A stretch of 32,900 bases of DNA, from positions 1-32,900 of the forward strand of contig NZ_JACUUJ010000028.1 of assembly GCF_014859355.1 (NCBI RefSeq), read 5' to 3'. Below are positions 9,261 through 18,843 of the stretch, piece after piece. The position numbers were made by a program, and so were the translations under genes. The stretch comes from Yoonia sp. (GTDB lineage Bacteria > Pseudomonadota > Alphaproteobacteria > Rhodobacterales > Rhodobacteraceae). Position 1 is the first letter of the stretch. Each line of letters begins with the position of its first letter. The notes beneath the pieces were generated by a model. The model saw only the letters and a list, made by a program, of their open reading frames with translations. It did no database searches and had not been told where the DNA came from.

Positions 9261-9986
9261 TCAGGCTGAAACCGCCCCGAAACGGCGGTCCCGTTTGCCA
9301 TAGCTGGCAAGCACGCGGGCGAACTCGGTCCGGCTGAAATCCGGCCAGAGCGTATCGACAAATTCATATTCCGCATAGGCCGATTGCCACAGCAGAAAAT
9401 TTGAAATCCGCGCCTCGCCACTGGTGCGGATAACCAGATCAGGGTCGGGCAGCACGTGGGTGTCCAGAAACCGCGACAGCGTTTCGGCATCCACCTCGTC
9501 GTGGGTCAAACGGCCCTGTTCAATTTCAAGTGCCAGACGTTTTGCTGCGCGCGTCACCTCATCGCGGCCACCATAATTCAGGGCGATAGTCAAATGAATA
9601 AGGTCATTATGCGATGTTAACAGTTCCAGTTCATCCATCATCGCGACCAGCTTTTCATCCAGCCGGATACGATCCCCGATGAACCGGACGCGCACACCAT
9701 TGCGCACCAGCGCTTTGGCCTCGCGTTCGATGTATTTGCGAAACAGGCTCATCAGACCGGCAACTTCGACCTGCGTCCGCTTCCAGTTCTCTGTCGAAAA
9801 TGCAAATATTGTCAGGTATTTGACCCCCATATCGGGGCAAGCCTCGACGATTTCACGCACGCGACGCGCACCGGCATGATGCCCAAAAAGCCGCGGACGA
9901 CCGCGTTTTTGCGCCCACCGGCCGTTACCATCCATGATGATGGCAACATGGGCCGGGCCGATCGTTGGTATCGCATCCTTGGGCAT
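9261..9986 (-). CDS. uppS: Isoprenyl transferase (undecaprenyl diphosphate synthase)
   Basis: UppS extends farnesyl-PP with isopentenyl-PP in cis configuration to the C55 carrier lipid used for peptidoglycan and O-antigen. The 241-residue protein has the catalytic region HVAIIMDGNGRWAQ at residues ~13-26. It is followed by GHHAGARRVREIV, the FAFSTENWKR motif near 65, and the C-terminal substrate motif DLVIRTSGEARISNFLLWQ with YAEYEF. All are hallmarks of cis-prenyltransferases. ATG at 9986; 39 bases separate it from frr. Confidence 0.96.
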   Translation of the reverse strand: MPKDAIPTIGPAHVAIIMDGNGRWAQKRGRPRLFGHHAGARRVREIVEACPDMGVKYLTIFAFSTENWKRTQVEVAGLMSLFRKYIEREAKALVRNGVRVRFIGDRIRLDEKLVAMMDELELLTSHNDLIHLTIALNYGGRDEVTRAAKRLALEIEQGRLTHDEVDAETLSRFLDTHVLPDPDLVIRTSGEARISNFLLWQSAYAEYEFVDTLWPDFSRTEFARVLASYGKRDRRFGAVSA

Positions 9987-10025
9987 CGATGGGCCCCTTT
10001 TTTTGTTACGGTGAACCGCTGGTGG

Positions 10026-10589
10026 TTAAACTTGCATGATTTCGGCTTGTTTCGTTTCCAGTGTCTCATCAACCATTTTGATGTGCGTGTCGGTGATTTC
10101 CTGCACGGTTGCTTCCCAGAATTTCTGGTCATCCTCTGACATGCCGTCGGCTTTGGCTTTTTTGATCTGGTCCATCCCGTCACGCCGCAGGTTGCGGATC
10201 GACACCCGTGCGCTTTCGGCATAATGCCCGGCAACTTTGGTCAACTCGCGGCGGCGTTCTTCATTCAGTTCGGGAATTGGCAGCATGATGATCGTGCCAT
10301 TCAATTGCGGATTGATCCCCAACCCGCTTTCTCGGATCGCCTTTTCAACCTTACCGACAAGCCCCTTGTCCCAGACATTGATTGTGACCATCCGCGGTTC
10401 CGGCACGTTGACCGTGCCCACCTGGTTGATCGGCGTGGGTGAACCGTAAGCATCCACCATGATGGGTTCCAGCATCGACCCGGACGCACGCCCGGTGCGC
10501 AGTGAAGCAAGCTCTGTGCGCAGATTGGCGATGGCACCATCCATACGGCGGGCCAAATCATCGGTATCTAGTTCAAAATCTTCTGACAT
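10026..10589 (-). CDS. frr: Ribosome recycling factor
   Basis: RRF works with EF-G to split the post-termination ribosome. The 187-residue protein has the three-helix-bundle pattern: N-terminal helix with LRTGRAS near residues 30-36, then a beta domain with [16 protein letters not shown] and the [25 protein letters not shown] stretch typical of RRF, then two long C-terminal helices. Length is exactly that of the family (~185). It sits between pyrH (102-base gap) and uppS, as in most proteobacteria. Confidence 0.97.
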   Translation of the reverse strand: MSEDFELDTDDLARRMDGAIANLRTELASLRTGRASGSMLEPIMVDAYGSPTPINQVGTVNVPEPRMVTINVWDKGLVGKVEKAIRESGLGINPQLNGTIIMLPIPELNEERRRELTKVAGHYAESARVSIRNLRRDGMDQIKKAKADGMSEDDQKFWEATVQEITDTHIKMVDETLETKQAEIMQV

Positions 10590-10691
10590 TTTGCTCTTCC
10601 TCGAACGGGTCTTGCCCGGCTTTTCCTGGTTTTACGGCAAACCCGTGCGATTGTATAGACAGCCCACCACGCGCAATTGCCCCCAAAGAAG

Positions 10692-11414
10692 TCAATCGTG
10701 GACCACCGTATAGGTGCCGTCGCCGGCCAGAATACCTTTGAAACCACCTGGTTCATCCAGTGAAAACACGATGATGGGCAAACCATTGTCGCGCGCCAAG
10801 GCAATGGCGCTGGCATCCATCACGCCCAGATGTTTCTGTAATACCTCGTCATAGCTCACCGTGTCATAACGTTTCGCGTCAGGATATTTGGCTGGATCCT
10901 TGTCATAAACGCCATCAACCTTTGTGCCTTTGAAAATGGCCTCGCAGTTCATTTCGTTGGCGCGCAGCGTTGCGGCGGTATCGGTCGTGAAATAGGGGTT
11001 GCCGGTGCCGGCGGCAAAAATGCAGACGCGCTTTTTCTCAAGATGCCGCACGGCGCGGCGGCGGATATAGGGCTCGGCCACTTCGTTCATTGTGATGGCG
11101 GAAATCACGCGGGTGTGGATCCCCAATTCTTCCAGCGCGGATTGCATCGCCAGCGCATTCATAACGGTGGCAAGCATCCCCATATAATCGGCTGTCGTGC
11201 GCTCCATGCCCTGTGCTGAGCCTTGCAAACCACGAAAGATGTTGCCCCCCCCGATGACCATACAAATTTCGACGCCCATATCATGAACCGATTTCACCTC
11301 GCGGGCGATGCGTTGCACGGTGGGCGGATGCAGACCAAAGGACGTGTCGCCCATCAGCGCCTCTCCCGAGATCTTCAGCATCACGCGTTTATATGCTGTT
11401 TTTTTATCGGTCAT
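10692..11414 (-). CDS. pyrH: UMP kinase
   Basis: PyrH phosphorylates UMP to UDP for nucleic acid and cell-envelope sugar-nucleotide synthesis. It is the bacterial hexameric amino-acid-kinase-fold enzyme. The 240-residue protein carries the N-terminal phosphate-binding KISGEALMG (residues ~13-21), then [11 protein letters not shown] and [13 protein letters not shown], and the C-terminal nucleotide loop [20 protein letters not shown] lies five bases before the ATG. It is the first gene of the minus-strand operon. Its promoter should lie in the 94 bases between it and the divergent miaA; I could not identify convincing -35/-10 boxes there. Confidence 0.97.
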   Translation of the reverse strand: MTDKKTAYKRVMLKISGEALMGDTSFGLHPPTVQRIAREVKSVHDMGVEICMVIGGGNIFRGLQGSAQGMERTTADYMGMLATVMNALAMQSALEELGIHTRVISAITMNEVAEPYIRRRAVRHLEKKRVCIFAAGTGNPYFTTDTAATLRANEMNCEAIFKGTKVDGVYDKDPAKYPDAKRYDTVSYDEVLQKHLGVMDASAIALARDNGLPIIVFSLDEPGGFKGILAGDGTYTVVHD

Positions 11415-11508
11415 GCTGGTCCCTTACTGCGCTGTCTGGTTGTCGCGCAAAATGTCGGAAAATCTGGTCATGTTCAATGGCCGCTTGCCCATAATCGACC
11501 AAGCCTGC

Positions 11509-12408
11509 ATGAATGATCTGATGATCACCCTTCAAGCAGACAAACCGGTGCTGATTGCCGGACCAACCGCGTCAGGTAAATCCGCACTGGCCTTGCGGAT
11601 TGCGCAAGCGCAGGGCGGCGTCATCATAAATGCAGATGCGCTTCAGGTTTTTGATGGTTGGCGGATCCTGACCGCGCGGCCCGATGATGCCGATCTGGCG
11701 CAGGCCGACCATATGCTTTACGGCCATGTACCCTTTGACGCCGAATATTCGGTGGGTCACTGGCTGCGCGATATGCGCCCTTGGCTGACCGGGCCGCACC
11801 GCCCGATCATTGTGGGGGGCACCGGGTTGAATTTCAACGCACTGACGCAAGGCCTCGCGGATATTCCCGCCACACCGCCCGATGTCAGACATGATGCCAA
11901 TACATTGACCTTGCCAGATCTTTTGGCCGGTCTTGACCCCGAAACCCTGTCACGAATCGACACGCTGAACCGGATGCGCGCTCAGCGGGCCTGGGAGGTT
12001 CAGCAAAGCACCGGCCGCAGCCTTGCGCAGTGGCAGGACAGCACACCACCACCCCTGTTGCCTGTCACCAGCGCCACCTGCATCACCTTGACTGCACCCA
12101 AGGACTGGTTGAACAGCCGCATTGAACAGCGGTTTGACCTGATGCTGAGGCAAGGCGCGCTTGACGAGGCGCGCGCCATGTTGCCCCATTGGCATCCCGC
12201 GCATTTGTCATCCAAGGCGATTGGCGCGCCCGAACTGATCGCGCACCTGCGCGGTGAAATGTCACTGGACGCCGCGCGGGATGCGGCCATCATCGCATCA
12301 CGCCAATACGCCAAACGACAGCGCACATGGTTCCGTGCCCGGCACCGGGACTGGCACCAACTCGATATTTCGCGGGCTGATCTATCTGTTATGGTGCAAT
12401 TTCAATGA
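11509..12408 (+). CDS. miaA: tRNA dimethylallyltransferase MiaA
   Basis: MiaA transfers the dimethylallyl group from DMAPP to A37 of tRNAs that read UNN codons. The product from this start is 299 residues. It has the P-loop [13 protein letters not shown], the [13 protein letters not shown] substrate motif (family pattern D-S/A-x-Q-V/L-Y), then [21 protein letters not shown] and the tRNA-binding [16 protein letters not shown]. The C-terminus carries [12 protein letters not shown]. The frame is open upstream to 11308. I chose 11509, the last ATG cluster before the conserved core; 11470 (with GGAA upstream) and 11521 are alternatives, and no start has a strong Shine-Dalgarno. The 3' end overlaps the AraC-type gene in an ATGA. 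Confidence 0.93.
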   Translation: MNDLMITLQADKPVLIAGPTASGKSALALRIAQAQGGVIINADALQVFDGWRILTARPDDADLAQADHMLYGHVPFDAEYSVGHWLRDMRPWLTGPHRPIIVGGTGLNFNALTQGLADIPATPPDVRHDANTLTLPDLLAGLDPETLSRIDTLNRMRAQRAWEVQQSTGRSLAQWQDSTPPPLLPVTSATCITLTAPKDWLNSRIEQRFDLMLRQGALDEARAMLPHWHPAHLSSKAIGAPELIAHLRGEMSLDAARDAAIIASRQYAKRQRTWFRARHRDWHQLDISRADLSVMVQFQ

Positions 12409-13223
12409 TCCAGACCGGATCTGCCGACAAACCCGCACTTGCGCTGGCACCGCTCAGCTTTGGTGGCGCGGCGGCACGATGGCGGCACGAAACCATGCGC
12501 AGCCATGACAGCCCGCGTTTGATCCACGTTACAAAAGGCCAAGGCCGTGTTACCGTGGCTGGACTGACGGGAGGATATGGGCCCAACAACCTGATCTATC
12601 TACCCGCGCAAACGCTTTATGGCATCGAACTTGGCACGACCGTGTTTGCGCAAATCCTGACCTTGCCCGACGGCGAAAGCTGGCCCACGGCCCCTTTTCA
12701 CCTCCGCCTGCGCGATGTGCATGTTCAAAAGGAATTGCAGGGCTTGATCGAAGCGATCGAACGCGATCTGAAGCCGGCAGGCGACCCCCGCGCGGCACAG
12801 TTCCACCTTGGGTTGCTGGGGCTTTTCGTCGAAAAACAATGCGCCACGCAGCATCCTGACACCATCGACAAACGGCGCCTGACACCGGCGGCACGTTTGG
12901 TGGCACGCTATTGCGCGCTGATTGCCCGCGACTTTCAACGGGGTCGCACCGTGGCCGATTACGCGGCGGACGTTGGGGTGACATCTGCACATCTGACCCG
13001 CTGCTGCAAAAAGACCTGCGACCGATCCGCGCTGGCGCTGTTGCACGAAAGGGTTCATTTCGCGGCTTGCACCCTCTTGCGCGACACGCGTTTACCGATC
13101 CGTGATATTGCATCATCCTTGGGGTTTAGATCAGCGGCCTATTTCACACGGCGCTTTCAGGCCATGTCCGGGCATGCTCCATCTGCGTTTCGCCGCCATG
13201 ACGGCAAAGTGCCGCGCCTGTGA
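12405..13223 (+). CDS. AraC-family transcriptional regulator
   Basis: This 272-residue protein has a cupin-like N-terminal half (residues ~20-100, with [15 protein letters not shown] and [13 protein letters not shown]). A C-terminal AraC DNA-binding domain fills about 165-265, with two helix-turn-helix units: [21 protein letters not shown], and [21 protein letters not shown] followed by the conserved SGHAPSAFR. The start overlaps the miaA stop by four bases, so it is probably translated from the miaA transcript. The next gene, 140 bases on in the same direction, is an orphan solute-binding protein, which is its most obvious regulatory target, but that link is inference. The ligand is unknown. 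Confidence 0.9.
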   Translation: MIQTGSADKPALALAPLSFGGAAARWRHETMRSHDSPRLIHVTKGQGRVTVAGLTGGYGPNNLIYLPAQTLYGIELGTTVFAQILTLPDGESWPTAPFHLRLRDVHVQKELQGLIEAIERDLKPAGDPRAAQFHLGLLGLFVEKQCATQHPDTIDKRRLTPAARLVARYCALIARDFQRGRTVADYAADVGVTSAHLTRCCKKTCDRSALALLHERVHFAACTLLRDTRLPIRDIASSLGFRSAAYFTRRFQAMSGHAPSAFRRHDGKVPRL

Positions 13224-13328
13224 CCTGCGCCATGGGGTTTTTACACGCCGACCGTGTTGTGATTGACAAAAGCGCCTGTTGACCGGCACAGGTATCGCAT
13301 GCCGAATAAGGCAGGGTCGCATTGACAT

Positions 13329-13340
13329 TTGCACCTGCAA
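13329..13340. promoter_or_regulatory. Short inverted repeat upstream of the solute-binding protein gene
   Basis: TTGCA-CC-TGCAA is a perfect 5+5 inverted repeat, 13 bases before the AAGGAG ribosome binding site of the solute-binding protein gene at 13364. A TTGACA hexamer lies directly upstream at 13322. The position would suit an operator or a small hairpin over the translation start. The site is short, so chance is a real possibility. Confidence 0.2.
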
Positions 13341-13363
13341 TGACCCGCCAGAAGGAGTAGCGC

Positions 13364-15025
13364 ATGACGCAAGCCAGAACAGCCAAGCCGCATCCCGCCG
13401 CAGTGATGTATGCACAGGAAGAAAAAGCCGGCAAGCTGAGCCGACGCGAATTTCTGGCACGCGCCACCAGCCTCGGCCTGACGGCCAGCGCGGCTTATGG
13501 CTTGCTCGGGCTTGCCGCCCCAGCGCAGGCGGCGGGACACGCCCGGCAAGGCGGCATGCTGCGTATCCAGATAGAGGTGCGTGCGCTGATGGATCCGCGC
13601 GCGTTCGACTGGCCACAAGTCGCCTATTTCACCTCTGGTTGGCTGGAATATCTGGTGGAATATCATAATGATGGCACATTTGCACCGATGCTTTTGGAAA
13701 GCTGGTCCGTCAATGCAGATGCAACAGAATACCGGCTGAACCTGCGCCAGGGTGTCACCTGGAATGACGGAACGCCTTTCACCGCCGATGATGTCGCGCG
13801 CAATATTATCGGCTGGTGCGACAAATCGGTTCCCGGAAATTCGATGGCTGGCCGCTTTGCCACCCTGATCGACCCGCAGACGGATCATGCCATTGAAGGG
13901 GCGGTGATGGTTGCGGACGCACATACCGTTATTTTGAAATTACCGGTCTCTGATATTTCGCTGATCGCGGGCATGGCGGATTATCCGGCACAGATCGTTC
14001 CGGCGGATTTTGACCCTGACACGATGCTCGCCAATCCCAAAGGCACCGGGCCATATCTGCCCGAAACGCATCAGGTTGGTGTTTCTGCGGCGCTCGTGCG
14101 CAACGCCATGCACGACTGGTGGGGCTATGCCGCCGGAAAAGGGGCATTTATCGACCGGTTTGAATTCATCGATTTTGGCGTAGATCCCTCTGTCTGGGCG
14201 GTCGCAGCGGCGGCAGACGAAGTTGACGTGATTTTTGAAACCGTAGGGGAATTTGTCGATGTGCTTGATGCGCTAGGGTGGCAAAAGTCCGAGGTGGCAT
14301 CAGGATCAACCATCGTGATCAGGCCCAACCAGCTGGCCGAGGTTGATGGCATACGGCCCTATGCCGATGTGCGCGTGCGGCGGGCCATTGCAATGGCGGT
14401 GGATCCAGCGGTTTGCCTCGAGCTTGGGTATGCTGATCGCGGGATTACGGCCCGCAATCAGCATGTGGGGCCAATGCACCCCGAATGGGCCGACGTGCCC
14501 GCCCTGCCATTCGACCCCGATGCGGCACTGGCCCTTCTGACCCAAGCAGGCATGACAGAGTTCGAGATGGAAATCATCTCGATCGATGACGATTGGCGCA
14601 AGAACACGACAGACGCTGTTGCCGCCCAGCTGCGCGATGCCGGATTTAACGTAAAACGCAAGGTTATTCCGGCCAGCACATTTTGGACTGAATGGACAAA
14701 GTATCCTTTTTCCTCAACCGATTGGAACCATCGCCCCCTTGGCACGCAAATCCTTGCGCTTGCCTATCGCACGGGCGAGGCGTGGAACGAAACAGGGTTC
14801 GCCAACCCAGAGTTCGACGCGCTTTTGGCGCAGGCCAATTCATTGTCTGATGCCGATCACCGGCGCGCGGTCATGGCCAGGCTACAGACGATCATGCGCG
14901 ACGAAGGTGTGACGCTGCAACCTTATTGGCGGTCGCTTTACCGGCACGTCCGGCCCGGTGTTGTGGGTGGTGATATGCATATCGCCTATTTGCCGCGCCT
15001 TTATAATTTCGGTTTCGCCGCCTAG
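13364..15025 (+). CDS. Tat-exported ABC transporter substrate-binding protein, peptide (family 5) type
   Basis: The 553-residue product is a periplasmic substrate-binding protein of the DppA/OppA class, normally delivering peptides or other small cationic or glycosidic ligands to an ABC permease. A twin-arginine signal (SRREFLARATSLG, residues 26-38) precedes a hydrophobic stretch and an AQA cleavage site near residue 56, so export should be by Tat. The family-5 core begins at GGMLRIQI and includes the signature YRLNLRQGVTWNDGTPFTADDV, then RRAIAMAVDP. The ATG has a strong AAGGAG nine bases upstream. No permease or ATPase genes follow within the window. The protein therefore either shares a transporter encoded elsewhere or is a lone receptor. 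Ligand not predictable from sequence alone. Confidence 0.9.
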   Translation: MTQARTAKPHPAAVMYAQEEKAGKLSRREFLARATSLGLTASAAYGLLGLAAPAQAAGHARQGGMLRIQIEVRALMDPRAFDWPQVAYFTSGWLEYLVEYHNDGTFAPMLLESWSVNADATEYRLNLRQGVTWNDGTPFTADDVARNIIGWCDKSVPGNSMAGRFATLIDPQTDHAIEGAVMVADAHTVILKLPVSDISLIAGMADYPAQIVPADFDPDTMLANPKGTGPYLPETHQVGVSAALVRNAMHDWWGYAAGKGAFIDRFEFIDFGVDPSVWAVAAAADEVDVIFETVGEFVDVLDALGWQKSEVASGSTIVIRPNQLAEVDGIRPYADVRVRRAIAMAVDPAVCLELGYADRGITARNQHVGPMHPEWADVPALPFDPDAALALLTQAGMTEFEMEIISIDDDWRKNTTDAVAAQLRDAGFNVKRKVIPASTFWTEWTKYPFSSTDWNHRPLGTQILALAYRTGEAWNETGFANPEFDALLAQANSLSDADHRRAVMARLQTIMRDEGVTLQPYWRSLYRHVRPGVVGGDMHIAYLPRLYNFGFAA

Positions 15026-15270
15026 AAGAATAAAATGCGCAGCACCGTCTGGCATGGTTGCACGCTTACGCACCGATTTCTGCGTGGCGGCGGTTGCGCC
15101 GGACAAGACAGCCACGGCGGGCGGCACCATAAAAAGGGCATTGTCGCCCCGATCGGCCCGAATGCCATAACAAACAGCCAGGCTTTGATGCATGAAACAA
15201 TTCGTTAACCTTGTTGCGTCATGCCGGGTCTGTCACAAAAGCAGCAACAAGAATCGCAAGGGGTGCCACC

Positions 15271-15762
15271 ATGGCCGGATCAGTAAACAAAGTCATTCTT
15301 ATCGGTAATCTGGGGCGTGACCCAGAAGTTCGGACGTTCCAAAATGGTGGCAAGGTGTGCAATCTGCGCATCGCGACATCTGAAAACTGGAAAGACAAGA
15401 ACACTGGAGAGCGCCGCGAAAGAACCGAATGGCATTCGGTGGCGATTTTTTCCGAACCTTTGGCCCGGATTGCAGAGCAATATTTGAAAAAAGGCTCCAA
15501 AGTTTACATTGAGGGTCAATTGGAAACCCGCAAGTGGCAGGACCAGTCAGGCCAGGACCGTTATTCGACAGAAGTGGTCTTGCGCCCCTTTACGTCAACC
15601 TTGACCATGCTTGACGGGCGTGATGGTGGCGCGACGAATACGGGTGGTGATAACGGCGGATATTCCGATCGCGATTCCGGTTATGGCAGTGGCACCAGCT
15701 ATGCTGGCGGGCAATCAACCGGTGGCGGTGCCAGCGATATGGACGACGAAATTCCGTTCTGA
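15271..15762 (+). CDS. ssb: Single-stranded DNA-binding protein
   Basis: SSB coats single-stranded DNA in replication, recombination and repair. The 163-residue protein has the OB-fold start [42 protein letters not shown], and [17 protein letters not shown], all typical of proteobacterial SSB. A Gly-rich disordered linker (residues ~112-155) follows, then the acidic tip DMDDEIPF that recruits partner proteins. The frame extends upstream to 15211, but the ATG at 15271 has AAGGGG eight bases before it and gives the canonical N-terminus. I saw no clear SOS box upstream. Confidence 0.97.
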   Translation: MAGSVNKVILIGNLGRDPEVRTFQNGGKVCNLRIATSENWKDKNTGERRERTEWHSVAIFSEPLARIAEQYLKKGSKVYIEGQLETRKWQDQSGQDRYSTEVVLRPFTSTLTMLDGRDGGATNTGGDNGGYSDRDSGYGSGTSYAGGQSTGGGASDMDDEIPF

Positions 15763-16060
15763 TCGCGTCATGTTGAACCCTGTCTTTGCGCAGCAATCAG
15801 CCCCGATGCCAGACCGGCAAAAGAGTGGAACGACATAATATCTGACGGGCCGGGCGGCCATGTTCGTGCAAACGCATTGTCCATGGCTGCTTATCCCAAT
15901 CCTTGGTAATATCCAGCACATTGCAGCAAAGCTTTCAGCCTTTCGCTTTCAGTAAACCATATCCTTCTCCGGCATGGTTTCTGTGAATTTTGCCAAGCCA
16001 ATTTTCTGAAGTTGCCATGGCCTATTTGTCGTGGCCGCATGTGATTGGCCCGAGACTGCG
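15763..16060. other. Gene-free gap between ssb and the chemotaxis receptor gene
   Basis: This is the space between the convergent 3' ends of ssb (plus) and the chemotaxis receptor (minus). I see no plausible coding frame and no clear stem followed by a T-run, so the terminators expected here are not obvious by eye. Confidence 0.4.
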
Positions 16061-18439
16061 TTAAAAATCCTCCCACATGTGGTAGTCTTGGGGCGATGCA
16101 GTTCCTGTTGTTCCTGTATTGGCGAGGGAGGCCTGTGCAAGTGCGGGTTTTTCGGGTTTTGCACGCGGTGACGTAAAGACCATGATGTTTTCGCCCTGAC
16201 TTTCCCGTCCCGTGGCGCGCTTTGCTGGATCACGCGGTTTCCGTTCCAGCCGGAATTCTGCCACAGCCTCGGTCAGCAGTTGGGCATCGCGGTTGAGCGC
16301 ATGGTTACTATCGTTCGTTTCTTCGACCATTGCAGCATTTTGTTGCGTGACCTTGTCAAGTTGGGTGACGCCAATGTTGATTTCACCAAGCCCGATGGAC
16401 TGTTCTTCTGCGGCCGATGCGATTTCGGTCATAAGTCCGGAAATGTGCACAACCCGCGCAACAATCCGTGTCAATACATCCCCTGCCTTTCCGACAAGTC
16501 CGACGCCACGTTCTACCTGTTGCGAACTATCGCCAATAAGCCCCTTGATTTGTTTCGCAGCTTCCGATGACCGTTGTGCAAGGGCCCGCACCTCTGAGGC
16601 AACAACGGCAAAACCCCGCCCGGCGTCACCGGCCCGTGCCGCTTCTACCCCGGCGTTAAGCGCAAGCAGGTTCGTCTGAAATGCAATATCATCAATCACA
16701 CCGATAATCTGTGTGATTTCCGCTGAAGAACTTTCGATCTCTGTCATGGCCGTGACGGCATTGCGCACCACGGGTTCACTTTGTGCCGCGTCGGTCTGTG
16801 CCTCGGCCACGATCTGTTCGATTTCACGCGCACCTGCAGCAGCGGATTTGACACTGGCCGTCAGTTCATCAAGTGCGGCGGCGGTTTGTTCAAGCGTTGC
16901 CGCCTGATTTTCTGTGCGCTTGGAAAGATCGTTAGAGGCAGTGCTCATTTGATCAGATTTTTGCTGAATATCTTCTGCACGCTCAACAACAGCACCGATG
17001 GTTTTGTTCAGCGTGTCAACGCTGCGATTATAATCCAGACGCAACAAATCATAATCTGGTGCAAATGGCGTATCTATCCGGGCTGTCAAATCGCCATCCG
17101 CCATTTTGTTCAGTGCCGTGCTGAGACTGCTGACAACATGCGCAAGGTCTTCCTGACGGGCGCGCTGTTCTTCCCGTGCGATCCGCGCAACGTCAAGCTG
17201 GTCCCGAAATGCAACCAGAATGCCTGCCAGTTCGCCAATTTCATCACGCCGCGCGGTGTCAGCGATACTGGTGTCGTATTCACCCGAGGCAACCGCCTGC
17301 ATGTTCTGGCCCAACCGTCCCAGAGGAGCAGTGACAGATCGTGCCGCCAGCCAGCCAAGAATGCCAACAATTATGCCACCAATAAGGCTGACGACAATCA
17401 TTTCATCGCGAATTTTGATCACAGGATGCATCACCTCTGCCAGACGCATTTCACCCACGATCCCCCAACGCGTATTGAATATATCGACAGAAAGTGGTTT
17501 CGCGACGACAACATTACCGTCAAACCCTTCGGTTTTGGTAAAAAAATCCCCCCGATCATCAAGGGCGGCGTAAGTCTGCGGTAATGCCGGCACGGGATCC
17601 AAAGCCGTCAACCCCGCGCCGCGCGCTGTTGTGTTGCGCGCTGACAGATCAGGCCCGATTGCATAGATCACACCACTGCGCCCAAGCCCGGTTGAATTGC
17701 GCATCATGTCGTTGATCGGCTCTGGCGAAAGCTGAATCGCCACCACCCCCACCTTTTCCCCATTTTCTTTAAAGACCGGTGTAGCCAGAAAAGCGGCTGG
17801 CGCGTCATCGCTTGGGGCGTAGCGCGCGAAATCGTCAAAGACAACGGTTACCTCGGCCGCATCGCGGGCGCGGCGCATGGCGCGCGCCAGACCGGTGTCG
17901 CGAAACGGGCCAGTGTCAAAATTTGTGGCAAAATCACGCTTTTTCGCAACGGAATAGATCAGGTCACCATCAAGGTTGAACAGAAAGATGTCATCAAAGC
18001 TGCGCATTTGCTTGATGTTGCGGATATAGGGATGCACATCGCCATGTCGAAAATCATAAGGTTTTGACTCGGTCGCCTGATCAAATTTTTCCCTTTCACC
18101 AAGTTGGTGAGGATTTTCATCAATATAGATGCGTTGCAAATATTCAGTCGCATCATCCATCACCACACCATAGACGCTGTGAAGGCTGGTGATGGCCGTC
18201 GCAATGGCCGGGTTTCGGCCCAGGCCGATGACATCATCACCAATCCGATCAAACCAGCCCGAAAGGTCGGCACGGCGTTCTTCGGTGACAATTTCAAATG
18301 TGTTTTGCGTTTCGGCCAGAATGGCCTTGCGAAACTCAATATAGCCCAAGACAGCGATGACGCTGGACACGGCCATACACAGGGCAACGATAATTAACGG
18401 AACCTTTGTTACGATGCGAAACGATGACACAAATTTCAT
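16061..18439 (-). CDS. Methyl-accepting chemotaxis protein with large periplasmic sensor and C-terminal CheR/CheB tether
   Basis: The 792-residue receptor should sense a periplasmic ligand and control CheA. Transmembrane segment 1 is at ~13-35, a large periplasmic domain at ~36-345 (dCache/sCache-like; family not certain), and TM2 at ~347-368. HAMP follows at ~369-420, with a probable second HAMP at ~430-480. The cytoplasmic signalling hairpin spans ~490-720, with its tip at 580-618 ([20 protein letters not shown], then [15 protein letters not shown]). The last residues are HMWEDF, fitting the xWxxF pentapeptide that tethers CheR/CheB. AGAGGG precedes the ATG by about five bases. No other che genes are in the window. 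Confidence 0.94.
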   Translation of the reverse strand: MKFVSSFRIVTKVPLIIVALCMAVSSVIAVLGYIEFRKAILAETQNTFEIVTEERRADLSGWFDRIGDDVIGLGRNPAIATAITSLHSVYGVVMDDATEYLQRIYIDENPHQLGEREKFDQATESKPYDFRHGDVHPYIRNIKQMRSFDDIFLFNLDGDLIYSVAKKRDFATNFDTGPFRDTGLARAMRRARDAAEVTVVFDDFARYAPSDDAPAAFLATPVFKENGEKVGVVAIQLSPEPINDMMRNSTGLGRSGVIYAIGPDLSARNTTARGAGLTALDPVPALPQTYAALDDRGDFFTKTEGFDGNVVVAKPLSVDIFNTRWGIVGEMRLAEVMHPVIKIRDEMIVVSLIGGIIVGILGWLAARSVTAPLGRLGQNMQAVASGEYDTSIADTARRDEIGELAGILVAFRDQLDVARIAREEQRARQEDLAHVVSSLSTALNKMADGDLTARIDTPFAPDYDLLRLDYNRSVDTLNKTIGAVVERAEDIQQKSDQMSTASNDLSKRTENQAATLEQTAAALDELTASVKSAAAGAREIEQIVAEAQTDAAQSEPVVRNAVTAMTEIESSSAEITQIIGVIDDIAFQTNLLALNAGVEAARAGDAGRGFAVVASEVRALAQRSSEAAKQIKGLIGDSSQQVERGVGLVGKAGDVLTRIVARVVHISGLMTEIASAAEEQSIGLGEINIGVTQLDKVTQQNAAMVEETNDSNHALNRDAQLLTEAVAEFRLERKPRDPAKRATGRESQGENIMVFTSPRAKPEKPALAQASLANTGTTGTASPQDYHMWEDF

Positions 18440-18843
18440 GAGGCCCTCTTGATCAAGTCATTGCGCTGCTGTCTTCTGTAACCCCGTGCAGTTAAGATCC
18501 GCTTAAACGCAGCCTCGCAAAATGCCTTCGCACCACAACGTCTGGAACAAAGGACGCGCCCAAACATGTGATGCAGGAACAGGTTGCACACGCGAGAGAG
18601 AACCCTGATTTCAGGGTTCGCCGCTGCGCAAAAGCGGGAATGACCGTCATGTCACCACGTAATTGCGCGATGCGCGCACAAGACTTTGGCCTGTGGTTTA
18701 CGATACTTGCATTGATGACGTCGCAGTCGGGTTGATAGCGCCACGTTTTACATCATGAACAAGACAAAGAAGCGATCCGAAGCAGGCAGGTCTGACGCTG
18801 CGCACTGGCTTTTTGCGATGTCGAACCTGATCAGCGCCAAGCC
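18440..18843. other. 404-base gene-free region with a cluster of inverted repeats
   Basis: Between the receptor start and the glycoside hydrolase stop, both on the minus strand, I see no coding frame with recognisable content. The region should hold the receptor's promoter. It also contains three compact inverted repeats within 80 bases, listed separately. Confidence 0.5.
18600..18678. repeat. Three adjacent short hairpin-forming inverted repeats
   Basis: Three stems follow each other. Bases 18600-18619 are a perfect 9+9 inverted repeat with a 2-base loop (GAACCCTGA / TCAGGGTTC). Bases 18621-18637 are a 5+5 repeat (CCGCT / AGCGG). Bases 18664-18678 are a 6+6 repeat (TGCGCG / CGCGCA, 3-base loop). 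No T-run follows any of them, so they are not classical terminators. They could be a small structured RNA, a folded leader or binding sites. Confidence 0.45.

Noticed and set aside
10590..10640. Hairpin CGGG-CAAGA-CCCG in the pyrH-frr gap as a terminator
   Set aside because: The stem is only four pairs with no T-run on the minus strand, and pyrH-frr are normally co-transcribed.
15195..15270. Possible SOS (LexA) box upstream of ssb
   Set aside because: GTTAACC-type sequence is present but does not fit the alphaproteobacterial GTTC-N7-GTTC pattern.
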